The notes beneath the pieces were generated by a model. The model was not told the DNA's origin, did no database searches, and worked only from the letters and a program-made list of their open reading frames with translations. From the NCBI GenBank assembly GCA_039720395.1, contig CM077831.1, forward strand, positions 11,113,803-11,177,802: DNA of 64,000 nt. Reading direction: 5' to 3'. The translations under genes and the position numbers were made by a program. Source of the DNA: Liquidambar formosana (taxonomy: Eukaryota; Streptophyta; Magnoliopsida; Saxifragales; Altingiaceae). Positions 1 through 10,215 of the stretch are shown piece after piece; position 1 is the first letter of the stretch, and each line of letters opens with the position of its first letter.

Positions 1-1537
1 ATGAACTCTTTCTCAAGAAAATCCAGCAATCATCCTAATGGACAACTTTTGCTCATTAGAGTATTAGAAATACTATCCCAACCACTTTTAGGATATACCA
101 CAATTCAACACTTACTTGACCTTATTTCCAGATTGTCTACATTATGTTTCCAGACAAACGTAGCACAAGCCCAAGCCTTAACTTCTTTAAGTTGGGTTTC
201 TTCCCATATCATATCTGATATAATTGGGACAAAACTGGAGTAAACCCTAAATTATCAATATGTAGCAATTTTAAGGTATATCCTAGATGGATACATTAGT
301 AAAACTCATCATGGATCAAACCATATCTTAATAGGGTTCAATTCGTTCTCTTAGATTCACCATTGAGCTATGGTATTCTAAGATGAGTCTACTGTAATTG
401 AATGCATGCTCTACATGACTATATACATCACAATGTATTAGTCAAATTATAAATGTAGCTCTTTCACTTCACCAAGTAAAAGATGGGTTTGGTCATCTCA
501 TAACCAAGTCATAATCGTTACATTTAAATGAGAGTCTCTACATCTCTTGCATTCTTAGAATACATTGCATTCGCTCTAATTAGTCATTTAAATTCAGAAA
601 TCAAATTTCTAGAATGTCTTAAATGACCTAGTTAAGAAATAAGTTCCCAAAATTAATCTAGCAACTCTTGCTCTATTAAAATTTTTAAAGGTAACTTATT
701 ATCTACTTAACTTTCTGCTTCGATTTAGATTATACTAGAATCCAAAAACCAAGAAGCAGAACTAACCAACAATTTAGTTTAGAGCATGAACCAAAACTTC
801 AAAAGTTTTGTTCTTCTAGGAAGACTGATACTTTATCAAGTTCTCTTTACAATACCTTATGTTTACTACAAAATAATTATATTTCTTTGTCTTTGACTTT
901 TCAAGACTTGCTTTCCTCTATGCTTCCATTTTAAATCACATCTAGCTTCTCAAGCTATTCTATGTGATTAATCATTTTTCAAAAGAATGATTATTAATAA
1001 ACAACTTTTATTACATCCGAGTCCAGAAGAAGTCCTTTACAAGTACTATACTTTATAGTATTATTTTACTCACAATACAACCTTTGTATGTGATGTAGGA
1101 CATCAAAGGCACTTGCATTGACTAATTTTGCTTCTGAAGCTCATTAGTCATCAATACTATCATATAGCATGGCAACAAGATGCCAATTGCGCATAGTGTC
1201 TTTTTCTTATTAGGATGTTTTATGGAGGGCCTTTAATAAAAGGCCTAATAGCATACAATTAATCTTTTGAAATTGAGAACAATTCTCAATTTCCTAAGTC
1301 AATCAAAGAAATCGGGTTTAGTCAAGCTATCAATATCCTATATTAGGAAATAGGGGTTTTGAGGTGAGTAATTAGGTAATCTACATAAACAGAGAATTAG
1401 ATTTCATTTTTATCCATAATGATTGGGTCTTTAATCATATGGTACCTCCCACTATTTTATCAAATTCCATACACCCTCTAATGGAATTCGGGAATCTCAT
1501 TCCTAATGGGGATTGGGGTCCCACTGTGACCTAGAAG

Positions 1538-1743
1538 CCTCACATGTTAGTTTCTTGGCTTCTAACCCACAATAAGAAGACAACTCTTTGTCTATTGCTT
1601 CATAAGCAAGTTCCAATCGTTTTGCCTCTAGGGAACATACACCTCACATGTTAGTTTCTTGGAATACTTCCCTAGTTAAGTTAAACCCATCATTCACACA
1701 GGTATGTTTCGCCAAATATATACCTCACATGTTAGTTTCTTGG
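1538..1743 (-). repeat. Three direct copies of a 21-bp leader motif in C1
   Basis: The motif CCTCACATGTTAGTTTCTTGG occurs at 1538-1558, 1642-1662 and 1723-1743 (plus-strand reading). A weaker fourth version (TCATATGTGATAGTTTC) follows near 1770. The minus-strand, element-sense form is CCAAGAAACTAACATGTGAGG. The same series is present in C2 (about 54365-54570) and in the plus-strand element (about 29516-29720), so it belongs to the leader just upstream of gag. Confidence 0.8.
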
Positions 1744-2202
1744 TATATACCAGTTTAGGCACCCCATGATATCTCATATGTGATAGTTTCAAGTAATGTC
1801 TTTAACATGGGTAGCTCCTACATGTCTGCAGCCAGGTACCCACATTAAGGGACGTTAGATGATCCTATAATGATGGAAGGCAATGAAGAATTCATTCCCT
1901 AATGACTTCTCCATTTTCAACTTAATATTAAATAAGAGGGGTTTTAAAGGGTCTCATCAAATTAACATGCATCCTATGTATCAAAATTTAAACATATAAA
2001 TTATGCTATTTATAATCATACATCTCATGCTATTATAAATCATACATCGCATGCTATTATATATCAACATATATAAAGTACCATATTTTGATATTAGTCC
2101 CTAAGTGAATAGGTAACATATACCAAACTATGGTATTGGAGCTAATACAATTATCTCATAAATTTAAGCTCCCACTATGATGATTATGGACTTTGAGAGG
2201 AT

Positions 2203-2373
2203 TCAATCCAAGCCAATAGATTGAATCCAAGGTCTAAGGTGGGTGTAGGTGATCGTAAAATAAACCATTCGTAACATGCATGCTTTCTTGAAACACTTCT
2301 CTAAGCGTTCAAGTCCTTCAATCTGCTCCCTTAGCTTGATGGTCTCCACCATTGGCTTGTTGGGCTCTATCAT
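2203..2373 (-). other. Short leader ORF in C1, counterpart of 28960-29112
   Basis: A frame opening at ATG 2373-2371 reads MIEPNKPMVETIK and runs about 56 codons without interruption, ending at TGA 2203-2205. The diverged plus-strand copy keeps the same frame, starting MVEPNKPMVETIK, without indels. It sits upstream of gag in the leader. I recognise no domain. It may be a leader ORF or simply a conserved cis-acting stretch. Confidence 0.35.
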
Positions 2374-3051
2374 GCTCCTTTGGGTCCACCATGCTCCTTA
2401 GTGCGCTCTCGATTACATAACATTTACATAATTTAAAGAAAGGGATACATAAGGGGAATGTGGGGTACATAAGAGAATGATAGAGAGAGAGGGAGAGGGA
2501 AGGTGGCATGCATGCCCCAAATAAATTACATCACCTTAATAAAATTACAACTCTTGTAAATAATAACATCCCATTCATAAGACGGCCAATCACAATTGGT
2601 TTAAAGGGTATAGTCCATAATCATCATCCAAACACATACATACAATCTCATTGCATAATGTAAAGAAAAACTGTAAGCATTAAAACATATGGGCATTATG
2701 GTAATTCTCTTGAATGATTTACATTAATCTCATTAATGCATCCTAATCTTATTAGGTTTTAACAAAATATCCAGAATTAAATAAAGTCTTAACATTTAAG
2801 ACATTTAGTTTCAATTAATCAAATTAATAGAAACATATAAAGTTTCCTAAAATAACTCTAATATCCAATATTAGGGTTTCCTTATTTAAATAAAACAATT
2901 TCATTTAATTAAGAATTTCCAGATTTTAATTTAATCCCTAATTGTGTTTTAAACCATTTAAAACATTATAAAATTAATCAATATTAATTAAATAATTAAT
3001 ATGGGAATTAAATAAAATCAATAAAATGATGAATTAGTGTATTAGGGTTTC

Positions 3052-3103
3052 CTAAAACCCTAAACCCTAAATGCATAACCCTAAACCCTAAATGCAAGCC
3101 CTA
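3052..3103. repeat. Telobox / telomere-like CCCTAAA cluster in C1 leader
   Basis: Two tandem blocks, each with AAACCCTAAA-type units followed by ATGCA, resemble the plant telomere repeat CCCTAAA and the telobox AAACCCTAA. They recur at about 57540-57590 in C2 and, degenerate, at about 28265-28310 in the plus-strand copy. Many single CCCTAA words are scattered over 3050-3440. The cluster is part of the element and so is probably not an interstitial telomere. Confidence 0.7.
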
Positions 3104-3118
3104 ATCATTAAATGCCTT

Positions 3119-3145
3119 ATGATTGGTCATTTAATGACCAATCAT
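3119..3145. repeat. 27-bp perfect palindrome, first of a pair, C1 leader
   Basis: Arms ATGATTGGTCATT and its exact complement flank a single central base. A second identical palindrome lies 189 bp away at 3308-3334. Both are conserved in C2 (57606-57632 and 57796-57822, the latter with one mismatch) and in the plus-strand element (28042-28068 with one mismatch, and 28232-28258). Confidence 0.9.
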
Positions 3146-3307
3146 TAAAACCCTAGGTTCATACGGTATTTAATAAAAGGGATTAGGGTTTAATTAATGC
3201 CAATTAGGGTATTTATTACCCTTAATTAATTACACTAATTAGGGTTATCAAAACCCTAACCCTAGACATCATTAATGGTATTAATTATGCCCTAACAATT
3301 AATAACC

Positions 3308-3334
3308 ATGATTGGTCATTTAATGACCAATCAT
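3308..3334. repeat. 27-bp perfect palindrome, second of a pair, C1 leader
   Basis: Same 13-bp arms as at 3119-3145. AT-rich sequence with repeated TTAGGGTTTAATTAATGCC words lies between and beyond the two, so the palindromes appear to be part of a duplicated unit of about 190 bp. Confidence 0.9.
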
Positions 3335-4824
3335 TAACTCTTAATTAAGGTAATTAATATTCCAATTAGGGTTTAATTAATGCCATAATGAAATTAGGGT
3401 TTCATCATTAACTCAAAATTAGGGTTTCATCCTTAACTCTATGCAGCCGTCACTACCAGGGGGCTGCCTGAGCTTGGCTAGGCTGCCATGGCCACCAACG
3501 ACTGTGGGAGGCCATGGCCAGTCATGGGAGAACATCCTAGGGGTGTGGGACAAGCCTCTGGACACGTGAGAAGTGGTGGAAGTGACTGCCATCATCAAGA
3601 ACAATCAGGGTTTCCAAAACCCATTGCTGGAGCCATTGTTACAGACCTTGAAGGTCACAATAGCTTCTAAATCCTTATCAATTCGACTCCTCCATTGAAA
3701 CCAGCTTTTGTATCATGTCCCTACATGAAATACTAAGCTAATAGAAGAGGTTTGGATGATCAAATCATCACCAATTGTTCTAAACAATTAAAACAACAGT
3801 AGGCTGCCCAGAATTTGACAGCACACTGTCCATGGTCAGAAATTGATTTAAAACCCAGCAAGATGAATGAATTAGGCTACCAAACGAATTTTACCAGTAT
3901 CCTACATGTCTTAGGAAACTAATGCAATTGGTTTCATGCAATTTGGAGTTCCCTAACTCAAGTTCTAATCAAAACTCCATTGATGACTTTTCTGCAGAGA
4001 AAATCTGCTATGCTGTTCATGAAAAATTTTCAAACTTTTTGAATCTTTTTCCATCAAAACCTTTTTGAAACTTAAAGAAAATCATATACACATGATATAT
4101 AATGATCCTACAATGATCTTCCATCATAAATACAGCAGCTTTAATTAGAATTAATTGCAAGAACCTTAGGGTTCTAAAACCCAGATTCAGCCTCCATGGT
4201 GTTCTTCTCCTTCTTCCTTCTGTTCTAGCATCTTAATCCAATTATGATGCATCTAAATGCTTGGGAACCTTTCCCTACCATGTCTAGAACATAACCCAAG
4301 TGGTGGCAACCATTGCCATGCCTTTGATCTCCATCAATAACTCAAAGTTGTGGCTATTGCATCATTCCCGAGCAAAACTGTCTTTCCAGACAGCCTGTAG
4401 TAAAAAATTCATAACTTTCACTACAGAACTCGGATTGACGCACCGTTTGTTGGGTTGGAAAGCTTATTCAAAGAGCTTTCTAACCATATATGGCTCGAAA
4501 ATTTTGGAGAAGAACTCTGAATTCGGCAGGCAAAACAAGATGACGGTTTTTCATGGCAATCATGAAAACTGTTCATAACAGTTTTATAAAACCCTAGTTT
4601 CCTTATTCTTCTTCTCCAAACTCAAACCCTATGCAACCTATTGCATCCATGGCTACACTTAACCATCAATTAGAAGAGGAGTAGAAGAGAATTGACCTAG
4701 GGTTCCAAACCCTAGGTTCAGCCATGGAGGAAAACCAATTATGCAGAAAAATTTTCCAGATTTTTGAATCATTCAACTACACCATAATTACCAGCCCATA
4801 TGTATTTTGTATTATGCATAATCA

Positions 4825-4838
4825 TGGCTCTGATACCA
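4825..4838 (-). other. Primer-binding site of C1 (tRNA-iMet)
   Basis: The minus strand reads TGGTATCAGAGCCA, the standard plant copia primer site complementary to the 3' end of initiator tRNA-Met. It lies one base inside the LTR at 4840, which fixes the element as minus-strand and that LTR as its 5' LTR. Confidence 0.95.
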
Positions 4839-4839
4839 C

Positions 4840-6497
4840 TGTTGGGAATCGAACAAGAGGGAAAAATAGAAGTGCGGAATATAAAAAATTTTTCCTACGA
4901 TTCCCAATCCCATGAATCTAACTATGCATAACACAAAATCAAACCCTAACTACGAAGAGGGTTAGAACACTTACAGGATTTTTGTCTTCTCCGTTTTGCT
5001 CCAAGCTTCTATTCCGGACAGCGGTGAATGAGCAGCCCAAGTGTGCTACCTCCAACGGTATCCACACCTAGCTAGAGCTTCAAGTCCTTTCTTTCTTCTT
5101 CCTTGTTGTTGCTAGAGGTGGAGAAGAGAGAGAGAGAGAAGAGAGCCTCCAAGGGGCTGGACGGCTAGGGTTTATTTTGCAAGCCTCTTATGCCATGTCA
5201 CACATAAGTGTGACTTATATAGGCAGCCCACTAAAGGGGGCTGGCCATGGGGAAGAAACCCTAATAGGGTTATGTGTAATTACGCTTAATTGCACATTAA
5301 CCCCTATTATTTGTATCAAATACAAATAGGCCTATAAAGAACTATTCTTTATTCACTAAAACCCTTTCTCTCATAGACTTTAAAGCCCTTCTTGCATGAT
5401 CAGTGTGTGACCCATTGGGTTCACATCATTAAGTAGTAGGAATAGCACAAGGTGTGCACAATGGAACTCTTTCCATTTAGGGTCTAATTGGAACTCCTTC
5501 CAATTCCCTAATTGATTATAACTCACTTATATCAATTAGGGCTTCTACTAACCATGAGTAACACCTAGCATATGGCTCATGGTGTGGTCCTTAATGAGGT
5601 GAATAGTCATTTACAAAGAACCCTTCTGTTATAGTTTATAGGTTACAATTGCATCCTTCCTTCAACACAATGTCTCTAATTGAACTAATAGGACATGGAA
5701 GTTTGTCAAGTCCTAGTTCAATTACTTTATACTCATTCATAGATATCAACTCATTGATGAACTCATGAAACTCTTTTCATATTCATCCTACCATGGCCAT
5801 GGATTTAATGAGTTATATTATGAATGCTATATGAGACATTCTCTCTCTTTTTCCTGAGAGTGATGGATCCCTTGTTGATCACTCACATGCCTTCATACAC
5901 ATAGCAGTAGGGCCAATGAACACCTTTGCAAACCCCTGAATAGGATTTGCACTTAGTGTTATCAAACTTCTAAAGCTACATGCATAAGACAACTATGGTG
6001 TCTCAGGTCTAAGGATTACTTGTACCACTATAACAATGAGAAACTGATTGACAGGCAGGATAAAACTCCATTCAGTTGATCTCATATCTTTGGTCACATT
6101 CAGTGTACCTATTCTCGTAATAGGCACCCACTTGTTGGTTGTAGTGTCTCCACACAAATAGCTTGAGACTAGCTATCCTCCTATAGAGTCAACCTAACAA
6201 GTGCTAGTCCTATGGTTCATTATTGTCCATCATAGTGAACCTTCAACTAGGAATGCTTTAGGAGTTTAGTACAGAGATATATCTATAGTCTCAAAATTAC
6301 AACTCTTTGTAATTCCATATTCTCAACTCTAACTCCATGGACATATTATGTAAATATAAATGATGCATATAAACATAATAGAATAAGCCCTTTTATTAAA
6401 TCAATAATAAATGTGACATACATAAATGAAATCAAATGATTGTTCCTAATCCCTAAACAATCATCTCTATGATTGGCTCTAGGGCATAATCCTAACA
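4840..6497 (-). repeat. 5' LTR of copia C1
   Basis: A 1,658-bp repeat bounded by TGTTGGG and CCTAACA in plus-strand reading. It matches 49637-51294, 59329-60985 and (more diverged) 54631-56286, and, inverted, 36251-37916. Element-sense ends are TGTTAG...CCAACA. The sense start with ATGCCCTAGAGCCAAT resembles BARE/Angela LTRs, which supports that lineage. It interrupts the DUF7745-like ORF of Tat1. Its target duplication cannot be checked because the other end is outside the window. Confidence 0.93.
5215..5221 (-). promoter_or_regulatory. TATA box of copia C1 5' LTR
   Basis: Minus-strand TATATAA followed by GTCACACTT. The same box sits at the equivalent place in every copia LTR here (23768, 26533, 37526, 50013, 55003, 59704), so it is the likely core promoter; position inferred, no transcript seen. 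Confidence 0.6.
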
Positions 6498-7593
6498 CTT
6501 ACTGCTACTACATACTTTTGGGATCTCCAACTTCATGTATTCCGTTTCAACTACGAAGAGCTATGCCCAACAATGGAGGAATTCTGCGCTTTGTATAGAG
6601 TTTCACCTGTAGGACCTTTCATCCTCCCTACTCCACGCTCAAGTTACTTGATTTCCTTTTCCAACTTCCTTGGGATTTCTCAACAAGAGGCCTCCATATT
6701 TGTGAAGGATCATATGGTGAATCTCATGGAAATAGTAACTTCCTTTTTAGCTCATGATAGCAAAGGTACCCTGAATTTCAACCTTACTACTCAACGCGCT
6801 CTTGCTTTTTGTTTGATTGGTCGCTTCCTTATCTCCACGGGGACTCTCTATGTCCCTATTCAAATTTGTGAACTGATTCCTTTTCTTCTTGAACACAACA
6901 ACCTAATTCCCATGGTGCTAGTTGAAACCCTGAATAGCTTAGACAAAGCTCATGATAATCCACAAGCCCCATTAGGAGGGAGCCCCATTCTGCTGCAGAT
7001 GTGGCTTCTCGAAAGGCTTAACTTCTTATCTCCTGCCACCATTAACCCATACAAACCCCAACATTATTGTTGCCGTCGAGTTGAACTTCCTGGTCAATTT
7101 TCTTTGAGGGAATGGTTAGGCTACTTTCAAACACTCTCATGGCGAAACATTAAGTGGTTTGCTCATAGGGTTGAGGTCAACTTCATTCTATTGGACTTCA
7201 AGAATCCTTCGTCAAATGGGTGCTATGCAAACCATACCTACTTCTGTGGTATTTGATCATTCTGTTGAACCTATGGGCCCCACAATGGTTAAGTGGGCCA
7301 AGACTAGATAGACTGACCAACTGAAACTGACTCGGGTTGAGAACACTGATGGGCCTTATCTCATGAGCCCTGAATACAAGACATGGTTGAAGACTAGCTT
7401 GGGTGAAAGAGAAACCATACGCAGGGAAAGGATTTATGACCTTATCAAGGACACAAGCCTTGGACTTTGCAGGAAAGACATTCTGGAAGCAGTGGAAGCA
7501 GCACATGCCCACGACTTGCGAAAGAAGCGAAGACTTGAAAGAAAAGATAAGAAAGCAAACCAAGAGACTCTAAAGAAGAACAAAAAGACTTGA
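6498..7593 (+). pseudogene. Antisense extra ORF of Tat1, DUF7745-like, N-terminus cut off by copia C1
   Basis: The plus strand is open from the copia junction (first codons reading TATTYFWDLQLHVFRF) through 7256. A second frame follows at 7363-7593 and ends in a lysine-rich tail; the two do not join in frame. Residues such as GTLYVPIQICELIPFLLEHN and NSLDKAHDNPQAPLGGSP match my memory of plant proteins annotated DUF7745, usually found beside gypsy elements. It points opposite to pol, as described for antisense ORFs of Tat elements. Role unknown; a plant-mobile-domain-like origin is possible. It is broken by the copia insertion and by one frame change or stop near 7256. Confidence 0.7.
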
Positions 7594-7760
7594 AGACTTT
7601 TAGAAATAGGTTATCTATGGCATGTCAATAGTTCTTTATCTAACACCAATAAATTGCTATGTCAATCAATTAGTTCTAAATAAATTGCCAATAATAATTC
7701 AATTTTGAGATTTGTTGTTGTGGTGTTGTTTGGACCGCACCCAAGGTAACTTTATGGGTT

Positions 7761-7912
7761 GCCTACGTATCCCCATCCCTTTTTTCATTTTTTCATTTTT
7801 TTCTTTTTCTTTTTCTTTTTTTTTCATTTTTTTTTCTTCTTTTCTTTTTTTCTTTCTCTTCTTTTTTTTCTTTTTTTTTCTTTAGGAATGGGGAATCAGG
7901 CCCTCGTAGTTC
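7761..7912 (-). other. Two-stem motif with long polypyrimidine loop, between integrase and antisense ORF of Tat1
   Basis: The outer stem CTACG (7763-7767) pairs with CGTAG (7905-7909). The inner stem CCCCAT (7771-7776) pairs with ATGGGG (7888-7893). The loop between is about 110 bases of almost pure pyrimidine in plus-strand reading (purine in the sense strand). The outer flanks GCCTACGTA and CGTAGTTC are the same as in the LTR motif at 15734-15776, but the inner stem sequence differs and still pairs. Function unknown; it could act in termination, 3' processing or genome packaging. Confidence 0.6.
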
Positions 7913-7966
7913 AAATGCCTTAACTTTTGCCTAGGCCGCCCTTATGGGTTTTCAACCTAGCAGGCC

Positions 7967-9697
7967 TTACACATAATACTTCTTTAATTGATCCAAGTTG
8001 GTAGGACGAGCGAACTCAATTCCATCTAAATCCATGAGGCGAACAGCCTCTGCTGGCAATATCTCTTTAATGACATACGGGCCACCCCAACTTGGTTTGA
8101 ACTTTCCTCGTGGATCAAAAATTGGAGCTTTGATTTCTTTCAACACCAAATCTCCTGCCTTCAAACCTCGGTCTTTGACATGCTTGTTGAATGCTCTCGC
8201 AACCCTTCGCTGATATCCCTGCACATGATACAAGGCCCTCAATCGCCTTTCATCGAGCAATGCCAGCTCATCATAATGGTTCTTAACCCAATCTGCTTCT
8301 ACTATCTGACTCTCCATGGCAACCCGTAATGATGGTACCTCCAACTCAATAGGCAAGACAACCTCCATCCCATACACCAAAGAATAGGGGGTAGCCCCTG
8401 TTGATGATCTCACAGATGTTCTATAGCCCCACAAGGCTAAAGGTAACTTCTCATGCCAATCAGTGTAAGTGTCAGCTGTTTTCTGTAGGATCTTCTTAAC
8501 ATTCTTGTTGGCAGCCTCCATTGCCCCATTAGTCTGCGGGCGATAAGGGGAGGATAGATGGTGCACTATATTGTATTTCTGCAAAAGCTCCCTGGTTTCT
8601 TTTTGAAAGTGTTGACCATTGTCTGAAATAATCTCATGAGGTACCCCATACCTGTAGATGATGTTGAGCTGTATGAACTGCGCTACCTTCTTGGCATTCA
8701 GGGTCTTGAAAGATGCTGCCTCTACCCACTTAGTGAAGTAATCAATAGCTACTAAGATGTATTCATGCCCATTGGAGGCTTTCGGCTTAATCTGCCCAAT
8801 TATATCTATTCCCCACACTGCAAACGGCCAAGGCGATGACATGCTTGTCAAAGGCATGGAAGGCAAATGTTGTCCATTAGCAAAGACCTGACACTTGTGA
8901 CACTTCTTGATATGTGCATGACAATCTCTCTCCATTGTAGACCAATAGTAGCCCAACCTCATGATTTTCTTGGCTAGCATATAACCATTCATGTGCGGTG
9001 CTCCAACTCCTTCATGGATTTCACTAACAAGACGTTCGGCTTCTTCCTCGGTGACACACAACAGATGAATCCCGTCGTATGACCTCCGGTATAGCTTTCC
9101 TCCACACAAAACATAGTGACTTGCTAGCCTCCTTAGTGTTCTTCTATCGACGCGGGATGCTCCTTCTGGATACTCCCTTTCCTCGATGAACTTCATGATG
9201 TCATGGTACCAAGGATGGCCATCTTTCAACTCTCCTTCTCGAATAGAGCAGCAGTACATAGGTTTTTCCCTACATTCTATCACCAGCGGTTTTACATTCC
9301 CACCATCTGGGATTTCCACCATAGAAGCTAGAGTTGCCAAAGCATCGGCGAACTGATTCTTATTTCTTGACAAGTAATTAAACTCTATTTCCACAAATTC
9401 CTTAGTCACGGCTTCTAAGTATGCATGATACGGCAGCAGCTTTTCATCACGAGTCTTCCATTCTTCTCCCTTTATCTGGCAGATAATCAGTGTTGAGTCT
9501 CCGAAAACCTCTAACTCTTTGATCCCCAATTCCAGTGCAGCTTCCAATGCAAGGATGCAGGCTTCATACTCAGCGATATTGTTGGTTGCTTCAAACCCCA
9601 ACTTAACCGCCAAGGGTGTGAATGCTTCTTCAGGTGAGATGAGTAGAACTCCTATCCCATATCCTCTCTTATTCGCCGCTCCATCAAAGTATACCTT
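7967..9697 (-). pseudogene. pol: Tat1 pol C-terminal part: archaeal-type RNase H and integrase
   Basis: Open from just after a TAG (9698-9700) to the stop at 7967. It starts with the second RNase H domain (YFDGAANKRGYG, then AEYEA and GDS motifs) typical of Tat elements. In numbering from Met 9613, a zinc-binding HHCC (H200, H207, C238, C241) leads into the integrase core with D270 (GIDIIG), D331 (SDNGQHF) and E366 (GAMEAANK). A GPY-like C-terminus (GGPYVIKEI) and the ending NLDQLKKYY follow. Catalytic residues look intact here; this is the best preserved block of the element. It is translationally cut off from RNase H by the stop. Confidence 0.9.
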
Positions 9698-10215
9698 CTA
9701 GATCTTCTTTCTGATTTCCAGGACATCCTCATTGGGGAATTGATCATTAAATTGTTCTGATGACGCCACAGGGCAGCTAGCCAAGTAATCTGCAAAGACA
9801 CTTCCTTTCACTGACTTCTGTGTTACATACTTTATGTCGAATCCATTGAGAAGAATCGACCAACGAGCAGTTCTGTAGGATAAAACCGGCCTTTCTATCA
9901 AGTACTTCAGCGGGTCCATACGACTTATCAAGAAGACCTCATAGGACATCATGTAGTGACGGAGTTTCTGAGTTGCCCACACCAAAGCCACACAAGCCTT
10001 CTCTATGGCATTGTATTTCACCTCATAATCTATCATCTTCTTGCTTAGGTAATAAATGGCATTCTCCCTTTTCGACCCCTCAAGGTACTGAGCTAGCATA
10101 GCTCCCGTCGCGGTTTCAGTGACCGTCAAGTATAACAATAATGGCTCACCTTGCCGCGGAGGAACTAGAATTGGTGGATTACTCAAATACCTTTTAATAG
10201 TCTCAAAAAGCTTCT
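9698..10215 (-). pseudogene. pol: Tat1 pol: RT-linked RNase H domain
   Basis: Encodes the RT connection and RNase H region: LLLYLTVTETATGAMLAQ, YYLSKKMIDYEVKYNAIEKA and FDIKYVTQKSVKGSVFADYL are standard Ty3 RNase H segments. It is one base out of frame with RT: an extra T in a T run near 10205 ends the RT frame and this frame continues. It ends at TAG 9698-9700, a position where the family normally continues into the second RNase H, so a point change there is likely. Confidence 0.85.

Larger units (their letters stand above)
1..4839 (-). mobile_element. Internal region of Angela-like copia element C1 (minus strand, left end outside window)
   Basis: Non-coding interior of a Ty1/copia element read on the minus strand. 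It matches 52825-59328 of the complete copy C2 almost base for base, apart from the solo LTR C2 carries. Positions 1-1365 are degraded gag-pol: the minus strand near base 20 aligns with the integrase/RT linker of the plus-strand copy at about 31734. No reading frame of meaningful length survives. Positions 1370-4824 are the long untranslated leader, with repeated motifs, teloboxes and two palindromes listed separately. The small antisense frames here look fortuitous. Its 3' LTR lies beyond the window edge. Family inferred from LTR, primer site and alignment to the coding copy; lineage name is moderate confidence. Confidence 0.85.

Noticed and set aside
3052..3103. Interstitial telomere
   Set aside because: The CCCTAAA words recur at the same place in each copia copy, so they belong to the element leader.
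3419..3670. Overlapping 60-codon ORFs on both strands (also 57908-58159)
   Set aside because: GC-richer patch of the leader open on both strands at once; repeated only because C1 and C2 are near copies.
4300..4578. 92-codon plus-strand ORF, also at 58789-59067 with one amino-acid difference
   Set aside because: It is antisense within the copia leader, and the two copies are nearly identical overall, so conservation is explained by recent descent. No domain and no codon-level signal.
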